Positions 25,710 to 37,994 of a stretch of 64,000 nt of DNA are shown piece by piece. The first letter of the stretch is position 1. Each line of letters begins with the position of its first letter. The notes under the pieces are model-generated. The model was not told the origin of the DNA. It saw only the letters and a program-made list of their open reading frames with translations, and searched no databases. The stretch is from Vespa crabro. Lineage: Eukaryota; Arthropoda; Insecta; Hymenoptera; Vespidae. Where the stretch lies: assembly GCF_910589235.1 (NCBI RefSeq), contig NC_060966.1, positions 1,426,001 to 1,490,000 of the forward strand, in the 5' to 3' direction. The translations under genes were made by a program, and so were the position numbers.

Positions 25710-27195
25710 GTGCTGTCAGGTGGTTTTAGGGCAGGCCACCCACCGTCGTCATCCAGCATCGGCCAGGAGCTTAGGGTAGGCAACCTGGCCCCATCTCTGG
25801 GTGTTGCTACAGGAAGAGCACCACAGGAAGGCGATCTGCATTGCGGTTTGTCTATGGCGACAGGAAGGCTAAAATATGAGGAAAGGTACTTGGAGGAGTG
25901 GCAATTGGCTGCCAGGGCAGTTGATAGCACGTGGTTCTCCGGCCTGATGTCACCTATGCAGCTTGCGATGGGGACATCACAAGATGGAGATTGTGAGAAT
26001 CTCGCTCAAGCGAAAGTACTCCTTGCCAAAATGAAGGCGGCTATTACTAGACAGCCCAACGTTAACAACACTATTAAGCAAGGGCTCCCAGAAATGGAGG
26101 ACATCATAGACAGCCTCGAGTTCATTTATGAATCTCGAAGAATGGTCATTAAGCGAGCGAGGACCCTAGCCCGAGTTTCATAGAGCCCTTGGGTAAATTT
26201 TCCAACTGATGCAGGCGCTATTAAAAGAGTAGCCACAAGCCCGCCGCAGTTGCATCAAGAAAGCCTCCAAAGTCCACGGGAAGAGACGACGACGACCGAA
26301 GCCACCAAGAGGTCGGAGGTCGTTAAGAAGAAATGAAATTAGGACAAACCAGCGACGAAAGTGATGAAACACACACAGCAGGAGAAAAAGAATCCGAGCA
26401 AATTGGCGAAAAGGCCGAAAAAGAGAACAAGGCCGGACGCGATCCTCCTTAAACCTGCTCAAGGTAAATCTTATGCAGACGTTGTCGGAGACATCCACCA
26501 GCACTTCAAGACCAGCGGAACAGGGGTAGTCGTTAGATCGTTCCGGCAGATCAGAATTGGAGGGGTTCTCCGCGAACTTAAGAAGACCACTGCGCATATC
26601 AGGTCCCCATTTGCATAAAACCTGAGGAAAGAAGTTGGAGAAACGAGCTGCATCACAGAACTGGTCCCTAGAAGTACGCTGGAGATACGGGACTGCGATT
26701 GCTACACATTGGTGATGGAAGTCGAGGTGGCCCTAAAGAGGACCCTGCCAGACTACGCGGGGAAACTAGTGGTTAAATTGACGAACCCCAACGCGAGACA
26801 ACAACGCCTGGACCTCATCAGACTAGAAGAGGAAGCAGCTGCGAAGCTTTTAAAGGTCGGCCGAGTGCTGGTCGGCATCGTCAGCTGCAGGGTCAGGCGA
26901 AGAGCAGAAGTGAGGAGATGCTACCGTTGTCTCAACTTTGGTCACTATAGCGCTACGTGCAATGGCTCTGATCGCAGTAAGTTCTGCTATTTCTGCAGCG
27001 GCACGGGGCACACGATCAAAGACTGCAAGGTCAGCGAACCGACTTGCTTCTTATGCTCCAATAGCGTTGTTGTAACTAAGTAGCACTTGGCGGGATCAAG
27101 GGCCTGCAAAACTTTCAAAGAGGCCCTTGCATCAGCCAAAAAGAGGAAAACAGGACGAGTGTACTTCAGGGTAATCTCAATAGTGGCAGGACGGT
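25710..27195 (+). pseudogene. LINE copy A ORF1 (nucleic-acid-binding protein), with stops
   Basis: ORF1 of the LINE, expected to encode the RNA-binding gag-like protein. The frame is constant from 25,710 to about 27,195. It is interrupted by TAG 26,181-26,183, TGA and TAG near 26,334-26,342, TAA 26,616-26,618 and TAG 27,081-27,083. There is no ATG at the start of homology, so the start is uncertain. The C-terminus shows three zinc knuckles: CYRCLNFGHYSATC and CYFCSGTGHTIKDC (both CX2CX4HX4C), then CFLC...HLAGSRAC (CX2CX9HX6C). Three CCHC motifs are typical of R1-clade ORF1. Copy B keeps the last knuckle free of stops. Confidence 0.8.
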
Positions 27196-28795
27196 GCACC
27201 AACTCCAAACACGGCTTTACTCTGAGAAATAAGCTGATATCGTTTTAATCAGCCAACAATACCAGGACAGAGCGGGATTAGGATGGTACGCAGACGGATT
27301 GGACACCGCGGCCCTCTGGATCTCAGATACCCGTCAAATACATGTGTCGGATCCAAGATCCGGATGCGGATACGTTTGGGTGGGACACAACTCGACGTCT
27401 TATGTCAGCGTATATCACACCCCGAACGACCGGATAGACGACTGCCAGTCTAAACTGGACGATCTGGAAGACGCGCTGCGGGAAATGAAGGCGATCTCAT
27501 TGTGGCTGCAGACCTCAATGCCAAAGCTCTCGAATGGGGGGAGACCAGACCGGCCTCCAGAGGAAGGCGAATCATAGAGTCGGTGTTGAGCCTAGAACTA
27601 TCAGTACTCAATACAGCCTCGACACAAAGCATCTGTAGGCCCGGCTACAGAGAGACGATCACGGACGTCTTTCTAGTGAACAAACAACTTGTGGCAAGGG
27701 TCGCAGGCTGGCGTGTAATAGAGGATTATACCGGGAGCGATCATCAGTACATACTCTTCGATGTACACGATAGGATGATAGTCGTGACAATTGCAAAACG
27801 ACACCTCCGGTGGTACAATCCAAGAAAGGACCGAGAGAGGCTGTCTTCGGTCATTGAAGAAGGATGGAGATCACTTCAAAATGCATCCGCGAGTCTATCG
27901 TCACCAGCACAAGCCAGGATGATTACTGCAGCTACTATGCAGCTAATCCAAAAGGCTTGCGCGATAGCGGTGCCAGAGAATGGCACGAAACGGCAGAGGC
28001 GTCCTGCATACTGGTGGACGAACGAGATCGCAGATCTTCGTAAGAAGTGCATAAGACTACGCTGTTTAGCACAATGAGCGAAGAGACGCGATCTCGATAC
28101 TGCTTCCCTGGCAGCAGGGAGGGAATATTCACCGCCCCGTGGAAGAAAGCGAGGCTTGTAATCATCAGCAAGGTCAAGGGTCCAGCAGATGCAGCTTCGT
28201 TATACAGTCCTATCTGTATGCTCGATACGGCTGGCAAGCTCCTGTAGGAGCTGCTTAGGCCACGGCTGCACGTAGCCGTGTGGGTAGCGGAGGATCTTGT
28301 TGCCCGTCAGTATTGATTTCGATCAGGCCTCTCTACCATCCACGCAGTTCAGGATGTTGTCACGGCCGCTAAGATGACCCAGCGCGGGAATCACCATTCC
28401 CGCCCTTTGTGTCTGCTGGCCACCTTAGACGTGACCTAACTCCGTCAGGTGGTACTTGGCAATGGAAGCGCTCGAACATAATTTCAGAGTTCCGGGGTAC
28501 ATACTCCGAATACTCTGGGATTACCTGAACGAGCGCTTCCTAGAATACAATACTGGCGATGGTCCAAGAAACTTGGAATTGATATCGGGTGCAGCTCAGG
28601 GATCCATGCTAGGACCAGATATCTGGAATATATTTTACGAAAGTATCTTTCGTATGGCAGTCCCTGATGGTGCTTTCTTGGTTGGGTACGCAGACCACAC
28701 TGCAGTTGTCATAACGGCAAGAGACACGGAGGGGGCACAAATGCAGCTTAAACAGGTCATGCGCAGAGTCATCTCCTGTATAGAAGAACACGGGC
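27165..28795 (+). pseudogene. LINE copy A ORF2 (endonuclease-RT), broken
   Basis: ORF2 remnant. An APE-type endonuclease is visible: ADIVLISQQYQD, GYVWVGHNS, then AADLNAKALEWGE (an LNAK box), DVFLVN and the catalytic GSDHQYILFDV. A one-base loss near 27,487 relative to copy B shifts the frame inside the endonuclease. After IRLRCLAQ at about 28,070 a stretch of the linker/early RT is missing, and reading resumes at EETRSRYCFPGSREG. RT boxes follow: YSPICMLDTAGKLL with a stop, SGAAQGSMLGPD, and VGYADH where the catalytic Asp-Asp should be. The copy ends at EEHGLII against the repeat. It is inactive. Confidence 0.82.
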
Positions 28796-28812
28796 TTATT
28801 ATCGCTTTTACC

Positions 28813-29118
28813 GTTAAATTCGATTTTGTCTTTATTATCGTTATTATTGTTATTATCGTTATTATTTTATATTATTATTATCGTTATATCGTGACCGTTA
28901 TTATCTTCATTATCGTTATTATTGTTATTATTGCTACTAATACGAATATTATTATCGTAATAACCGTTAAATTCGATTTTGTCTTTATTATCGTTATTAT
29001 CGTTATTATCGTTATTATTTTATATAATTATTATCGTTATATCGTGACCCTTATTATATTCATTATCGTTATTATTGTTACTATTGCTACTAATACGAAT
29101 ATTATTATCGTAATAACC
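28813..29118. repeat. 153-bp tandem duplication beside the LINE breakpoint
   Basis: GTTAAATTCGATTTTGTCTT starts at 28,813 and again at 28,966, each followed by a CTACTAATACGAATATTATT word. The same pair, with the same 153-bp period, occurs at 55,729 and 55,882 in unit 2. Confidence 0.88.
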
Positions 29119-29163
29119 GCTATAATCGTTATTGTCGTTATTATCGTTATTAGAGTTATTATT

Positions 29164-29440
29164 GTTACTGTTGTTACTATCCTTATTATCGTTATTATTG
29201 TTATTATTATTATATCATAATTATCGTTATTATTATTATAATTATTATCTTTATTATCGATATTATTATTACCGATATTATCGTTATTATCGTTATTATT
29301 GTTACTGTTGTTACTATCCTTATTATCGTTATTATTGTTATTGTTATTATATCATAATTATCGTTATTATTATTATAATTATTATCTTTATTATCGATAT
29401 TACTATTACCGATATTATCGTTATTATCGTTATTATTGTT
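29164..29440. repeat. 137-bp tandem duplication, unit 1 only
   Basis: GTTACTGTTGTTACTATCC starts at 29,164 and 29,301. Unit 2 has it once (about 56,080), so this duplication arose, or was lost, after the units split. Confidence 0.85.
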
Positions 29441-29448
29441 ATTATCGA

Positions 29449-29480
<32 letters not shown>

Positions 29481-31342
29481 TATCGTTAATTATCGTTATT
29501 ATAGTTATTATCGTTCTTATTATTATCATTAATTTCGTTATTATCTTTATTTTTATTATCACTATCATCATTATAATGTCATTATTACCTTTACCTGCGT
29601 TAATAACGTTAATACTGTTACTATTATGATTATTACTTTTACTACAATCGCTAATATAGTTAATATCGTTATTATTGTTATTATCGATATTATTATTATT
29701 ATAACAATCGTTATTATCGTTATTATTGTTATTATTATAATCGTTATCAACTTTATTATCTTTATTACAGTTAATAACTTTTTATTGGTATTATCGTTAT
29801 TATAATTATAGTCGATATTATTATCGTTATTATCGTTTTATCGTTATTATCGCTATTACTGTTATCATGATAATCGTTATTATCGCTATTTTTTTATTAT
29901 TACTAACTTTATTAACGTTATTGTCGTTATTATTTTTATTATTATTTTAGTTAATAATGTTATTATCGTTATTATTTTAATTATAATTATCATTATTATG
30001 ATTATTATTATTATCGTTATTACCTTTATAATTGTAATTATTATTAACGTTATTATTCTTATTATGTTTTATTATTATTATTGTTGCTATTATTACATTT
30101 ATTATCGTTATTATCGTTACTAATGTTATTATTATTAACGTTAATATCGCTATAATCGTTATTATGTGTAATTTTATTACTATTATTATAGTTATTAACT
30201 TTATTATTGTTATTAGTATTATTATTATTATTGTCGTTATTATCGTTATTAATGTTATAGAGATTATAGATTTTTTCTTTATTATCGTTAGTACCGTTAT
30301 TATCGTTATTATTATAATTAGCGTTATTATTGTAATTATTATTATTGTTATAATCCTTATTATCGTAATTATCGTTATTAATTCTATTATTATTATCCTT
30401 GTTTCGTCATTATAGTTACTATCGTTAACATTATCGCTATATCGTTATTATCGTTATTAATGGTATTATTATTACTATTTTTATCATCATCGTCATTATC
30501 GTTATTATCATTATTATCGTTATTGTCTTTATTATTATTATTGTTTTCATCGTTGTTATCGTTATAATTGTTATTATTATTATCTATTTTATCGCTAATA
30601 TCGTAATTATCGATATTGTCCTTATTATTATAATTATCGTTATTATTGTAAATATTAATATTGTTATAATCGTTATATTCGTAAGTAACGTTATTAATTT
30701 TATTGTTATATTTGATATTATTATTATTGCTATTATAATTATTAGCGTTATTATTTTTTTAACTTTAATACTATTTTTGTAATTATCGTTATAATTGTTA
30801 TTATATATATTGTTGTTGTTATTATTGTAATTTTTATAGACAATATTATAATCGTTATCATCGTTTTTATTATTAATGTTTTAATCGTTATTATTGTAAT
30901 TATCGTTACTAATTTTATTATTACTATCGTTATTAACGTTATTATAGTTATTATCGTTATTATTTTCGTTAATATCGTTATTATCGTTATCATCGTTATT
31001 ACCTTTAAAATTGTTATTATTGTTATAATCTTTATTATTATTTCTATTAGTGTTATTATTAATGTATTTATTGTTATTATTATTATCGTTAATATCTATT
31101 TTTTTGTTAATATTGTTATTATTTATAATATTATTATTCCTATCGTCATTATTATTATAATCATTATTATCGTTATTATTGTTATTATTATTATTATTAT
31201 CGTTATTATTGTCATTATTTTTAATCACTTTATTATTTTTGTTATTATTATCGGTATTGTCGTCATTAATGTTAATATTACCATTATTGTAATTATTATT
31301 ATTATTATTATTATCGAATTAAAATTTATTTTCATTATTATC

Positions 31343-31343
<1 letters not shown>

Positions 31344-31415
<72 letters not shown>
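31344..31415. repeat. Pure (ATT)n tract
   Basis: Uninterrupted ATT run of about 24 units, extended by near-perfect ATT to about 31,450. The collinear tract in unit 2 is 58,482-58,550. Confidence 0.9.
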
Positions 31416-31436
<21 letters not shown>

Positions 31437-31840
31437 TTATTACTATTATTATTATTATTACTATTATTACTATCGTAGACATTATAGATATTATTGTTAT
31501 TATTATTATCATTATTACCGGTATTATTGTTACTTTTTTATTTTTATTATCGTAATAACCATTATTATAGTTTTATTGTTATCATTACTATATCTATAGT
31601 GACGTTATCATAGTTATTATCGTGATATTTGTTATTATTATTATCGATTTTATCATTATTATTATTATTGTTATTATTGTTATTATTGTTAATATTATTA
31701 ACGACATTATTCAATATTTTTTATTGGTGTAATCTTTATTATCGTTATTATGATTATCGTTACTATCGTTATTATTATTATCACTTTTATCATTGTTATC
31801 GTCATTATTGTTATTATTATTGTCGTTTTTATCTTTATTA

Positions 31841-31882
<42 letters not shown>

Positions 31883-33504
31883 TCATCATTATCGTTATTA
31901 TTTTGCTATCGATATTATTTTTATTATTGTTATCGTTATAATCATAATTATTTTTATCTCAACTATCATTTATATCGTGAATATAGTTATTTTCATTATC
32001 ATCGTTATTATTGTTAATTTTACTACAATTGTTATTGTTATTATCGTTATTAACGCTATGTTTTTTATTGCTATTAGCGATATATTCATTATTATTATTA
32101 TCGATATTATCGTCATTATCGTTGTTATTGATATTAATATTATTATTTTCAATATTATAATTATTATCGTTAATATCGTTATTTTCTTTATTATATTTAT
32201 CATTCTTGTTATTATTGTAGTTGTCAGTATTATCGTTATTATTATTATTATTATTATTATTCTTGTCGATATTATGATTATTAATTATATAGTTATTATC
32301 AAGATTATCGTTATTATTGAAATTAACGTTATATAACGTTATTATTTTATTTATTATTATCATTATTACCTTTATTATAAATATTATTTTCTTTATTATC
32401 ATTAATATCGTTGTTGTCGGTAATACTGTTATGATTATTGTCGCTATAATAGTTATTATCGATTATATTGTTATTTCTATTATCGTTATTATCGTTATTA
32501 CTCTTATTATTATTATAACTATTATCGCTCTTACCATTATTATTACCATTATTATCGTATTATCGTTATTATTGTTATTTATAATTATCCTATTAACGTC
32601 AATATCGTTATTATCTTTATAGTTGTTATTATTATTATAGTTTCTAACGTTACTAACGTTATTATCGTTATTATTGTTATTATTTTTATTATTATTGTCG
32701 ATATTATTGATAATATTTATTATTATTATTATCGATATGATCGTTATTATTATTATTATTATTTTCGCTAATAACCTTACTTTCGTTATTATTGTTATGA
32801 TAGTTATTATTAATAATATTATTATCGTTATTGTCGTTTTTATCGTTATTATTTTTGTCAATATTATTATTATTATAGTTATTATCAATATAATCGTTAT
32901 TAGCATTATTATTGTCATTATTATTACTGATATTATTGCTAATAACGTTGTTATTTTTAGTATTATTTTTATTGTTATCCTTATTATCATTATATTCGTA
33001 TTATTGTTATTATTATTATCGTTGTTATCGTTATTATCGTTATTATAGTTATTCTAATTTTTGTTATTATCGTTATAATTGTTATTATTATTATTATTAT
33101 TATCCTTATAATCATTATTATCGTTATTATCGTTAATGTCGTTAATATTTTTATTTTTATTATTATTATTGTCGTTCTTGTCGTTATTTTTATAATCGTT
33201 TTTATCGTTATCATCGTTATTATTGTTATTATTATTAGTAATATTTTCGATTTCATCTTTAATATTGTTATTATTAATATCGATAATATCGTTATTATCG
33301 ATATTATTTTATCGTTAGTATCGTCATTATCGTGATTGTAGTTATTATTGATATTATTGCTACAATTATTATCGTCATTGACTTTATTATTACTAATATT
33401 GTTATTATTACTTATCGTTATTACCGTAATTATCGTTGTTACCGTTATTATTATAATCGTTATTATCGTTATTATTATTATCGTTAATATGGTTATTTTG
33501 GTTA

Positions 33505-33540
33505 TTATTGTTATTATTATAAAGATATAATAAAGATAAA
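33505..33540. other. Strand-switch junction T to A
   Basis: TTATTATTGTTATTATTAT changes within a few bases to AAAGATATAATAAAGATAA. The same junction sequence lies at 60,551, so the switch is an inherited part of the unit. Confidence 0.88.
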
Positions 33541-36378
33541 TAAATAATAAAGATAAATAATAATAGTAATAGGGATAATAACGATAACAACGTTAATAAT
33601 AACAATAATAACGATAATAATGATATCACCGACAATAATAAAAACGATAATAACCATAATAAAGATAATAACGATAATAGTAATAATAATATTAACGATA
33701 ATGTAGATTGAAACGACAATAATAATTATAATAATAATAAAAATACGGATAATAACGAAACTAATAATAATTATGAAAGAAATAATAACAATTATATGGC
33801 TAATATCGATAATAACGATGATAATAATAATGACAATATAAAACTCTCGATAATAATAATAACAGTATGAACGGTATTATCTATAAAAATAATAATAATA
33901 ATAATAAGAATTATAACGATAAGAACGATAATAACGATTATAATGAAACTATCAGTAATAAAGATATTAATAATAACGATAAAGTATGTAATAATAAGAA
34001 TAATAACGATAATAACGATAATAATGGTAATAATAATAACGATAATGTAGATAACAGCGACAATACTAATAATAATAATAACAGTAACGATAATATCGGA
34101 AATATAGTTAATTATAAAAGAAATAATAACAATAATTACAATAAAAAGGATAATATCGATAATTAGTATAATAATAATAAAAACTATATTGATAATATAG
34201 ACAATAATATTAACAGTATTAACGATAATATCTTTGATGATAATAATAATAATATTAACAATAATAATGATAACAACGATAATAAAGTTAATAATGATAA
34301 TAATAATAATAATAGTATTAACAATATTAACAATAATAAAATTAATAACGATACTAACGATAGTAATAAAAAGGATAAGGCCGATAATAATAATATTAAT
34401 AACGATAATAACGATAATAATAATAATAATAATAACGATAATAACGATATGACTAGTAATAATAATACCAATAATAACGTTAGAAACGTTAATGTCAATC
34501 GTAATATTAACAATAAAAGCAATAATAACGATAAATGCGAATGTAATAATTATAAAAATAATAACGATAATAACAATAATAACAATAATTCCAATAATAA
34601 CGGTATTAATACTAGCAATACTAACGATAGTAACGTTAAAAACGGTAATGAGAATAACAATAATAAAGATAATAACGATAGCAACGATGGTAACGATAAA
34701 AATAATAACAATAATAACGATAATTACGATATAAACGATATTAATAATAATAATAAAGATAATAACGATAATAACGGTAATAATACTAGTGATGATAACA
34801 ATAATAACAATAATAACGAAAATAACTATAATATTAATAACAATAACAATAAGGATAGTAACTATAATAACAAAAATATTAATATCGATAAAAAAATAAT
34901 AAAATTAATAAAGCTAATTACGATTATAACGAAAATAATAATATCAATAATAAGGAATATTACGATGATAATAATTATATTAATAGCAATAATAATGATA
35001 ATATTGATAATAACGCTAAAAGCAATAATAATAACGATAATATTAACGAAAAACACGATAATAATAATAACGACTCTAAGGATAATAGTAATAATAAAAA
35101 TAACGATATTAACGATAATATCGATAATAATAATGACAACAATAAAGATTATAGCGATTATTATTATAATAGCAACAATAATAATAATAATAATAATAAC
35201 AATAATAACGATAAGAACAATAAAAATAATAACAAAAATAACAATAACAACGATAATAAATATAATGATAATAACGATAATAATTATAATAATAATAACA
35301 ATAATAATGATAATAATAATACAAACGATAAAAAGATAAAAATTTTATCATTAATAACCATAATAACGATAATAATAATAACATTAATAACAATAATAAC
35401 AATAACAACGATGATAAAGATAATAAAAATACAAATAATAACAATAATAACAATAATGACGATAATAAATATAAAGAAATAAAGACGATATTATCGATAA
35501 TAACTGTAATGATAACAATAATAACGATAATAACGATAATATCTATATTAAAAGTAATGATAATAACGATAATGATAATAATAATAAGACCGATAATAAC
35601 GATAATATTGAATATAATAGTAATATTAACAACAATAATAATAATAATAACGATATTAGCGACAGTAATGATAATAATAATAACAATTATAACGATAATA
35701 ACGAAAAGAACGATAATAAAGATAATAACAATAATATCGATAATAATTAAGACGTAAATAACGACTCTAATAATAATAATAATAACGATAATAACGATAA
35801 TAATAATAATAAAAATAACGATAATAAGGATAATAAAGAGAATAACTATAATAATGATAATAATTATTACAATAATAACGATAAAAACAATAATAACGAT
35901 AATAATAATAATAATATTATTAATTGCGATAATAACAATAGTTACGTCAATTATAATAATAATACTAATAATAATAGTAATAACGATAGTAACGTTAATA
36001 GTAATAATAATAAAGCAATGGAAACAATAATAACGATAATGACGATAATATTAATATTAATAATAGCGATAGTAAAGGTAATAACGATATTATCGATAAG
36101 AATAATAAAATTAATAAGGATAATTGCGTTAATTAAAAAAATAATTATAGCAATATTAACGTTAAGAACGATAATAATAATAATAATAGTAATAACAATA
36201 ATAACAATAATAACGATAATAATAACAACGACGATAATAATATTTTCAATAATAAATAAAATAACGATAATTACGATAATAAAGATAATAATAATAACGA
36301 TAATGACTATAATCATATTAATAATAATAACGATAATAACGGGAATTACGATAATAAGGATAATAATAATAACGATAA
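33521..36378. repeat. A-rich repeat, arm 2 (first part)
   Basis: AAT/AAC/GAT repeat collinear with 1-2,000 and 60,551-62,500. Shared words include AAAAATTTTATCATTAATAA near 35,338 and ATTAAGACGTAAATAACGAC near 35,747. No gene is seen; Asn/Asp and Ile/Thr frames are repeat readings. Confidence 0.93.
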
Positions 36379-37994
36379 TTTTTTTTGATGGTCTGAGGAT
36401 GCCAAGCTTTACTCACTGACTCAGGGACTCCAGAGGAACCCTTTACCAATTGGGACTCCGTTAAAGTACCTGTAGTGTCGGGCTCTTCGTTGGAATAGGC
36501 ACTACTGATTAATCGCATATCCATTCTAGAGGCATAGTGAAACCATCCCGGTACCGTCATATGATATTAATTCATAATCGCGCCACTTCATCATGTCCCA
36601 TTAATTAGGACGACCACAATTTGTCTCCACATGACAGGAATCTGGTGCAACGTTGGTGGTACGTCTATTGGCCGCCCATCTCCTTCTATTTACGTAAGAT
36701 TGCCCTCACGCAGCAGGCATACCTGTTCCACTCCTTCTGCCCTCGCAGCTCTTTCTCGACAATTTTGTCCGGCGACATGTCTCCGAGCTAATGCTCCACG
36801 GCAAATCGTTCGGCGCTCCACCGTGCACATATCAAGAACGTGTGGTGGGCGTCGTCTACGGTTGAGTCGCCATAGTAGCATTTAACGTCTACAACCTTCC
36901 TCATTGTTGCGAGGTGGGAGCAGAACAGACCATGCACTGTTAAATATAGGGTGATGTAGAAGTCTACCTCCCCCTCCTCCCGGTTTAGCCAGCTGTCCAG
37001 CCGACTGACGAGTCGGGCCGTCCATCTGCCCCTAGGCTCCCGTTCCCATCTGCTTTGCCAGGCCTCGATGCTGGTATACCTGGCGAGCCATGATGCCTCC
37101 TCCTTACCCAAAGCGGACCTTTTCTGGTGGACGAATTGTCTCTCCTGGGCTAGTAGAACGATCGGCATTACTCCCTCGACCACTAGTAACGCGGGCTCAG
37201 AGACCATGCGGTAGGAGCAAGCGATTCGGTGAGCGCCCCTACTCTGTACCGCGGCTATGTGCTTGCGACAATTCTCTTTTCGCAGGGCCTCCGCACATAC
37301 TTCTGCGCCGTACTGCATCCTGGTTTCGGTGGCGCGCATCAGTATTCGCCTAGTGCACGGCCGGAGGTCGTTAACATTTGGCTGTCTAGCAATATCCAAC
37401 TTCATTTTGGCAAGGAGGAATTTTGCTTGCGCGAGTTTCTCACTCTCTCCATCTTGTAGTGTCCCATTCGCAGGCTGGATAGGTGATGTCAGGACGGAGA
37501 ACCGCGTAATATCAACGGTCCTGGCAATCAACTGCCACTCCTTCAAGTGGTTTTCCTCATATCTTACTCTTCCTGGCGCTATGGCCAGGTCGCCAAACTG
37601 TGGTGCTCTTCCCGATGCAATATTCAGAGCTGGGGTCAGATTGCCTACCCCAAGTTCCTGGCAGTTGTTTGATGACAACGGCGGATGGCCTGCCCTAACA
37701 CCACCTGGCACCGCCGTAGCGTGGGTGTCCCTCCAACGCCCGCTTTAAAGTTTTTTTCTACTATCCATCATAATAAATATAAATATAGTGAGGCAAGCTC
37801 CCCAAAGGCAAGGAAAGGAACGGAAGGAAGTTTGAGAGAGAGAGAAAGAATAGAAAATGATATAAAACAAAAACAAAGGTATAGAATAGCCGTTCAAGAA
37901 CATTCACAAGCAATTCGCACAATCCCTTTTAGTCGCCTCCTACGACAAGCAGATAGTACTGAGGGAGTATTATACTTCACCACACGAACAGGGG
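36379..37994 (-). mobile_element. R1-clade-like LINE, internally deleted copy with both ends
   Basis: Read on the minus strand, this copy starts near 37,994 with the family 5' leader (CTGCTTGTCGTAGGAGGCGA class) and ends at 36,379 with CTCAGACCATCAAAAAAAA against the repeat. The middle is missing: sequence for the N-terminal part of ORF1 joins directly to the C-terminal part of ORF2. It is diverged from the other copies, so it is probably another subfamily. It is the only LINE in an A-rich arm and the only one on the minus strand, so it too reads along the T-rich strand. Confidence 0.85.
36670..37711 (-). pseudogene. LINE ORF1-ORF2 in-frame deletion fusion
   Basis: A 307-codon frame (37,711 down to 36,788) begins MPGGVRAGHPPLSSN, matching the ORF1 N-terminal part of copy A (FRAGHPPSSS). 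It continues to KMKLDIARQPNVND and then passes without a break to RRILMRATETRMQYGAEVCA and the ORF2 C-terminus (SYRMVSEPALLVVEG, EAWQSRWEREPRGRW, DDAHHTFLICA). The zinc knuckles, endonuclease and RT are all deleted. A TAG after FAVEH ends the frame at 36,788. Beyond it the remaining C-terminal homology, EWNRYACCVRAILRK, runs to about 36,670 with a further stop. It could only move using enzymes made elsewhere. Confidence 0.8.

Larger units (their letters stand above)
25431..28795 (+). mobile_element. R1-clade-like LINE copy A, 3'-truncated
   Basis: The copy begins at its 5' end (TTCCTGTGAGTAGGG, then the conserved-looking CTTGTCGTAGGAGGCGACTA). It runs through ORF1 and ORF2 but stops within the RT domain, just after the active-site box, where the simple repeat takes over. 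Loss of the 3' end with a kept 5' end is the opposite of normal LINE truncation. Copy B (52,348) has the same two ends, so both descend from one damaged element by unit duplication. It also carries internal stops, frameshifts and a shared deletion near the start of RT. Confidence 0.85.
28796..33520. repeat. T-rich repeat, arm 1 (last part)
   Basis: TTATTATCG-type repeat from the LINE breakpoint to the strand switch, collinear with 55,712-60,550. An apparent 254-residue frame (28,456-29,220) only runs from LINE RT into the repeat. No gene is seen. Confidence 0.93.
31..33910. repeat. Higher-order repeat unit 1 (A arm 1 + T arm 1)
   Basis: This span runs between two recurrences of one anchor, a word with TTATAACGATAAGAACGATA at 31 and 33,911. 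It is followed in all copies by the same ordered landmarks, for example AAAAGGATAAGGCCGATAAT near 490, 34,372 and 61,383. The unit is about 33.9 kb and consists of an A-rich arm followed by a T-rich arm. Compared with unit 2 it carries an extra LTR retrotransposon and a 5'-truncated LINE fragment. The start is chosen at the first shared anchor; the true unit edge may lie upstream of the window. Confidence 0.75.

Noticed and set aside
10652..28795. Fragment 10,652-11,554 as the missing 3' half of LINE copy A
   Set aside because: It lies upstream of copy A's 5' half in the same orientation, and sequence between the two breakpoints in ORF2 is missing, so they are not simply one element split by repeat.
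28456..29220. A 254-codon frame as a novel RT fusion protein
   Set aside because: It is LINE RT running by chance into the T-rich repeat beyond the breakpoint.
36631..37748. Plus-strand open frames over the minus-strand LINE (for example 37,257-37,748)
   Set aside because: They are antisense shadows of the LINE coding sequence, which is recognisable on the minus strand.
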